DNA of 8,728 nt, taken from Acidobacteriota bacterium (GTDB lineage: Bacteria > Acidobacteriota > Vicinamibacteria > Vicinamibacterales > CAVVIG01). The stretch's first letter is position 1. Every line of letters begins with the position of its first letter. The stretch is taken from contig QHWL01000158.1 in NCBI GenBank assembly GCA_003222555.1, positions 1 through 8,728 on the forward strand, written 5' to 3'. The position numbers and the translations under genes were made by a program. Of this stretch, positions 6,268 to 8,728 are shown one piece after another. The notes under the pieces were generated by a model. The model worked only from the letters and a program-made list of their open reading frames with translations, had not been told where the DNA came from and ran no database searches.

Positions 6268-6274
6268 CTCCCTT
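6268..6274 (-). promoter_or_regulatory. Ribosome binding site that decides the GTG start at 6260
   Basis: The minus strand reads AAGGGAG, seven bases before GTG 6260. It separates the true signal-peptide start from the 39-codon in-frame extension encoded by the repeat upstream. Confidence 0.7.
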
Positions 6275-6284
6275 CACGTTCGAC

Positions 6285-6395
6285 GTCGACCAAATCACGA
6301 CAAACGCAGAGCCCGCAGAGGCCGCGGAGAAAAATTCTAAAAGACTTCTCTGCGAACTCGGCGTGCTCTGCGTTCAAACGTCGGGGTTTTCACAG
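6285..6395. repeat. Family A palindromic element, copy 3
   Basis: The left arm is CAAATCACGACA then AACGCAGAG CCCGCAGAG GCCGCGGAG; the complement of the right arm is CTGTGAAAACCCCGACGTTT then GAACGCAGAG CACGCCGAG TTCGCAGAG. Each arm thus has three 9-bp units, and AAAAATTC/AAGTC-type bases make the loop. The right end matches the left end of copy 1 over about 30 positions with four to five differences. It ends 4 bases from the qorA stop codon and reaches almost to the ribosome site of the cyclase gene. Confidence 0.85.
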
Positions 6396-6399
6396 ATTA

Positions 6400-7374
6400 T
6401 CACGGTATCAGAATCGTCGAGCCGGTCGTCTTGCGGGCTTCGAGATCGCTCTGCGCCTGCGCGGCATCCTTGAGCCCGTAGCGCTGCTCAATCTCGATTT
6501 TCACCTTGCCGGAGAGTACGATGTCGAACAGCTCCTTCGACGTCGCTTCGAGATCCTCGCGCTTTGCCACGTAGGTCGCCAGTGTCGGGCGCGTCACATA
6601 CAGCGAGCCCTTCGGCGCGAGTATCCCTATCTCGAAAGGCGGCACTGGCCCCGAAGAATTGCCGAAGCTTGCCAACAGCCCGAACGGCCGCAGACAATCG
6701 AGCGACCCGACGAAAGTGTCCTTGCCGACCGAATCATATACAACCGGCAGCCCGGCGCCCTTGGTGAGCTCCTTGACGCGCTCGACGAAATTCTCGGTGC
6801 GGTAGTTGACGCAATGGGCGGCGCCGTAGCGTTTGGCGAGCGCGCATTTCTCATCCGATCCGGCGGTGCCGATGACCGTGGCGCCAATCGCTTTGAGCCA
6901 TTGGCACGCGATGAGTCCCACACCGCCGGCGGCCGCATGGAAAAGAATAGTGTCACCTGGCTGGACCTTGTAAGTCCGCCGGATCAAGTACCGGACGGTC
7001 ATGCCTTTGAGCATCATCGCAGCGCCTTGCTCGAATGAGATGCCCTGGGGCAGGATGCACAGGCGATCGGCAGCCATGTTGCGCACCACGCAATAGGCGC
7101 CGGGCGGTCCGCCTGCGTAGGCGACGCGATCCCCGGCCTTCACGTGAGTCACGCCGGCGCCTACGGCCTCGACCACGCCAGCACCCTCGTTGCCCGCTCC
7201 CGACGGCAAGGGCAGCTTGTACAGGCCGGCCCGCTGGTAAACGTCGATGAAGTTGAGGCCGCACGCCTTGTGGCGCACACGGGCCTCACCGGGTCCCGGA
7301 TCGCCGACCTCTACGTCTTCCCACTGCAAGACTTCGGGACCGCCGTTCTTGTGGAATCGAACTGCCTTCGGCAC
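6400..7374 (-). CDS. qorA: NADPH:quinone oxidoreductase, zinc-free MDR family (QorA type)
   Basis: This 324-residue protein aligns along its whole length with E. coli QorA (327 residues) from memory. It has VRFHKNGGPEVLQ (5-17), CGLNFIDVYQRAGLY (38-52), GNEGAGVVEAVG (61-72), AGDRVAY, the NADPH-binding FHAAAGGVGLIACQWLKAIG (145-164), VVYDSVGKDT (211-220), SFGNSSG and KGSLYVTRPTL (255-265). Zinc ligands of the alcohol dehydrogenases are absent, as expected. The enzyme uses NADPH to reduce quinones, in the cytoplasm (EC 1.6.5.5, known for the family). The start is GTG at 7374, four bases after a strong AAGGAGG site (7379-7385). It is the first gene of a possible minus-strand unit with the cyclase gene and is divergent from the lipoprotein gene. 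Nothing in it looks damaged. Confidence 0.95.
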   Translation of the reverse strand: MPKAVRFHKNGGPEVLQWEDVEVGDPGPGEARVRHKACGLNFIDVYQRAGLYKLPLPSGAGNEGAGVVEAVGAGVTHVKAGDRVAYAGGPPGAYCVVRNMAADRLCILPQGISFEQGAAMMLKGMTVRYLIRRTYKVQPGDTILFHAAAGGVGLIACQWLKAIGATVIGTAGSDEKCALAKRYGAAHCVNYRTENFVERVKELTKGAGLPVVYDSVGKDTFVGSLDCLRPFGLLASFGNSSGPVPPFEIGILAPKGSLYVTRPTLATYVAKREDLEATSKELFDIVLSGKVKIEIEQRYGLKDAAQAQSDLEARKTTGSTILIP

Positions 7375-7398
7375 TCTGCCTCCTTGTTCTGCCGCGTT

Positions 7399-7427
7399 AT
7401 GCTACCGCACCGTCGGCACCCTGCCAG
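7399..7427 (-). promoter_or_regulatory. Possible promoter of qorA
   Basis: On the minus strand CTGGCA (7427-7422) and TAGCAT (7404-7399) are 17 bases apart, each four of six to the sigma-70 consensus. Transcription would start near 7392, giving a leader of under 20 bases that still includes the ribosome site. Weak, pattern-only call. Confidence 0.3.
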
Positions 7428-7509
7428 ATCGCGCGACTCCACCCCAGGTGGACGCGGGGCATGCTAGGCCCGCCGGGCCTGGCGGCGCAAGCCGATTCGT
7501 GCTGCCGGA

Positions 7510-7610
7510 CCCCATCACGTTCAACGAAGAGAACGCGGAGGCCGCAGAGAAGAAATGCCCAGGGATTTCTCAGCGTGCTCTGCGAGCTCTGCGTTCAGAC
7601 GTCGCCCCAG
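7510..7610. repeat. Family A palindromic element, copy 4
   Basis: The left side reads CCCATCACGTTC then AACGAAGAG AACGCGGAG GCCGCAGAG and AAGAAATGCCC; the right side is the complement of CTGGGGCGACGTCTG then AACGCAGAG CTCGCAGAG CACGCTGAG and AAATCCC. The centre AAATGCCC/GGGATTT also pairs, so almost the entire element can fold. The outermost TGTGAA end seen in other copies is not recognisable on the left side. It lies in the divergent region, not behind a stop codon. Confidence 0.8.
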
Positions 7611-7613
7611 TAC

Positions 7614-7636
7614 GTAGTGTCGGGCTTTAGCCGGAC
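7614..7636 (+). repeat. Family C repeat fragment, copy 2
   Basis: GTAGTGTCGGGCTTTAGCCGGAC contains an imperfect hairpin (GTCGGGCT/AGCCGGAC around TT). It adjoins the right end of family A copy 4. A complement-orientation relative lies at 4631-4649. Repeats with this 'GGCTTTAGCC' core are, from memory, common in acidobacterial genomes. Confidence 0.5.
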
Positions 7637-7709
7637 CGCGCGCGGCGCCGAGCTGCCGCCGACGATCCCGCGGGCCGAGGCCCAGCGCCCCCTGCCGCCC
7701 ACGTCGCCG

Positions 7710-7738
7710 TTGCCCTGACGACTCCACATGGATACAAT
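7710..7738 (+). promoter_or_regulatory. Sigma-70-like promoter of the lipoprotein gene
   Basis: TTGCCC (7710-7715) and TACAAT (7733-7738) are separated by exactly 17 bases. The -10 box is five of six to consensus and the -35 box four of six. Transcription would start near 7745, leaving an ~85-base leader. Confidence 0.55.
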
Positions 7739-7830
7739 CTGTTACCCCTAAAAAGGCTTCGAGGCCGACTGGGCGGCAGGCCCATCACGTCGACGTCGGG
7801 TGAAGCAGAAGACGCGAAAGGAGAGTCACG

Positions 7831-8728
7831 ATGCGCGCACGAATGTTGTCACTCACGCTTCTGTCGGCGGTGGTCTTGCTGGCAACGGTGGCCTTCATGG
7901 GATGCAGCTCGCCGACGAGCAGTCCTGAGGCCGTCCCCTCCGCTCAGACAGCGCCCGCTCCGCCACAGGAGAAGGGCGGGCAGGATGAGTTCGGTCCCTA
8001 CGAGATCGTGGCGAACTGGCCGTTGCCGCTGGAGGACGGACCCGACGGCGTCAAGCACGAGGGCTGGACGTGGGGTTCGGTGGGCGCCGTGTGGGCCGAA
8101 ACGCCCGACCGGATCTGGATCGCGCAACGCGGCGAGCTCCCGCTGCCGAAGGGCGCGAAGCCCTGGACTCCCTACGGCATGCTTCAGCCGCCCCGCGTGG
8201 CCACGGGCAACGACGATGGAAGCAACGCCACGTGCGATCCGGAACCGAAGCGCGGGTGGGAGCGGCGCTATCATCACTCCATCTTCATTGTTAATCGCGA
8301 AGGCAAGATGGTCGAATGGTGGGCGGATAAGGACAAGGACAAGCTCTTCGAGATGCGATGCGGGCGCGGGCCGCACAAGATCAAGATGAGCCCGTACGAT
8401 CCCGAGAAGCACGTCTGGCTCATCGACGACCAGCTCCACATGATTTACAAGTTCACCCGCGAGGGCAAGCTGGTGATGTCATGGGGCACGAAGGGCAAGA
8501 AGGGGCGCGACGGAGGCAAGCTGTTCGATCGTCCGACCGACATCGCGTGGCTGCCCGACGGGACGTTCTTCATCAGCGACGGATACGGCGGCGTGCGCGT
8601 TGCGAAGTTCGACAAAGACGGCAAGTTCCTGATGGACTGGGGCAAGGCCCCGGCCGACCCGAAGAATCCTGGCCCCAACGAGTGGAATACCGTTCACAGC
8701 ATCGGGATCAGCAAGGACCGCAAGGTCT
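7831..8728 (+). CDS. Exported lipoprotein with NHL/beta-propeller-like repeats (cut by window edge)
   Basis: The ATG at 7831, seven bases after AAAGGAG, opens a frame that stays open to the right edge (299 codons and one base). Residues 1-24 are a lipoprotein signal peptide with the lipobox FMGC, so Cys25 should be lipidated. A Ser/Pro/Ala-rich tether (26-46) follows. The rest has propeller-style strands: VWAETPDRIWIAQRGELPLP, HHSIFIVNREGKMVEWW, PHKIKMSPYDPEKHVWLIDD, HMIYKFTREGKLVMSWG, LFDRPTDIAWLPDGTFFISD and VRVAKFDKDGKFLMDWGKAP. The phrases 'DRPTDIAWLPDGTFFISDGY' and 'KFDKDGKFLxxWG' are typical NHL-repeat blades, as in peptidyl-alpha-hydroxyglycine lyase-like proteins. Role and ligand are unknown; enzymatic or binding function cannot be decided from this part. 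It is divergent from qorA and has its own promoter candidate. Confidence 0.85.
   Translation, partial: MRARMLSLTLLSAVVLLATVAFMGCSSPTSSPEAVPSAQTAPAPPQEKGGQDEFGPYEIVANWPLPLEDGPDGVKHEGWTWGSVGAVWAETPDRIWIAQRGELPLPKGAKPWTPYGMLQPPRVATGNDDGSNATCDPEPKRGWERRYHHSIFIVNREGKMVEWWADKDKDKLFEMRCGRGPHKIKMSPYDPEKHVWLIDDQLHMIYKFTREGKLVMSWGTKGKKGRDGGKLFDRPTDIAWLPDGTFFISDGYGGVRVAKFDKDGKFLMDWGKAPADPKNPGPNEWNTVHSIGISKDRKV

Larger units (their letters stand above)
7375..7830. other. Divergent intergenic region between qorA and the lipoprotein gene
   Basis: These 456 bases hold no credible gene. From left to right they contain the qorA ribosome site and candidate promoter, a perfect hairpin AGGCCC-GCC-GGGCCT at 7466-7480, family A copy 4, a family C fragment, a GC-rich stretch with no structure I can name (7640-7705), the lipoprotein promoter and an ~85-base leader ending in AAAGGAG (7817-7823). 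Confidence 0.7.

Noticed and set aside
7466..7480. Perfect AGGCCC-GCC-GGGCCT hairpin as a regulator site for qorA
   Set aside because: It is only GC-rich self-complementarity, lies about 90 bases from the qorA start, and no second copy or known operator matches; noted only within the intergenic description.
7849..8439. A 196-codon minus-strand frame opposite the lipoprotein gene
   Set aside because: The plus strand carries a lipobox signal peptide, ribosome site and propeller motifs; the opposite frame has none.

Overview
This is a GC-rich chromosomal window with eight protein-coding reading frames. Seven are on the minus strand and one, at the right edge, is on the plus strand. The gene content (a small SWIB-domain protein, a fused MFS/spermidine synthase-like protein, an exported cyclase-family protein, a beta-propeller lipoprotein), the high GC and the dense intergenic palindromic repeats all recall soil Acidobacteriota of the Vicinamibacteria type. 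That placement is an inference from style, not from a marker gene.

Left block (1-3923, minus strand). Reading right to left, this is a compact run: a 12-TM-type MFS-like membrane half (2694-3923), a spermidine-synthase-like methyltransferase-fold half (1500-2684), a TIGR00300 / LOR-SDH conserved-region protein of the archaeal ornithine cyclodeaminase type (263-1468), and the start of a response regulator (1-247). The gaps are 9, 31 and 15 bases, so they are probably one transcript. The first two frames lie in the same phase and are separated only by a single amber codon at 2694-2696, inside what looks like a membrane helix. They are most likely one fused gene broken by one base change, a sequencing error, or a read-through site. 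The combination suggests ornithine/polyamine metabolism next to a phosphorelay, but no substrate can be read from the sequence.

Middle block (4119-7374, minus strand). Four independent-looking genes follow: qorA-type NADPH:quinone reductase, an exported cyclase (PF04199-type), a stand-alone MOSC protein, and a SWIB/MDM2-domain protein. Each of the three gaps between them holds one copy of a palindromic element (family A, about 100-110 bp, arms made of 9-bp units around 'CGCAGAG'). The copy in the MOSC/cyclase gap has a second, unrelated palindrome (family B, 'CACGAA' units) nested inside it.

Right block (7375-8728). A 456-bp divergent intergenic region carries a fourth family A element, a fragment of a third repeat type (family C), a weak promoter candidate for qorA and a good sigma-70-like promoter for the plus-strand lipoprotein gene, which runs off the right edge.

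The items most worth a second look are the single in-frame amber codon, the nested palindromes with their fixed placement just after stop codons, and the ornithine-cyclodeaminase-like / spermidine-synthase-like / response-regulator operon.
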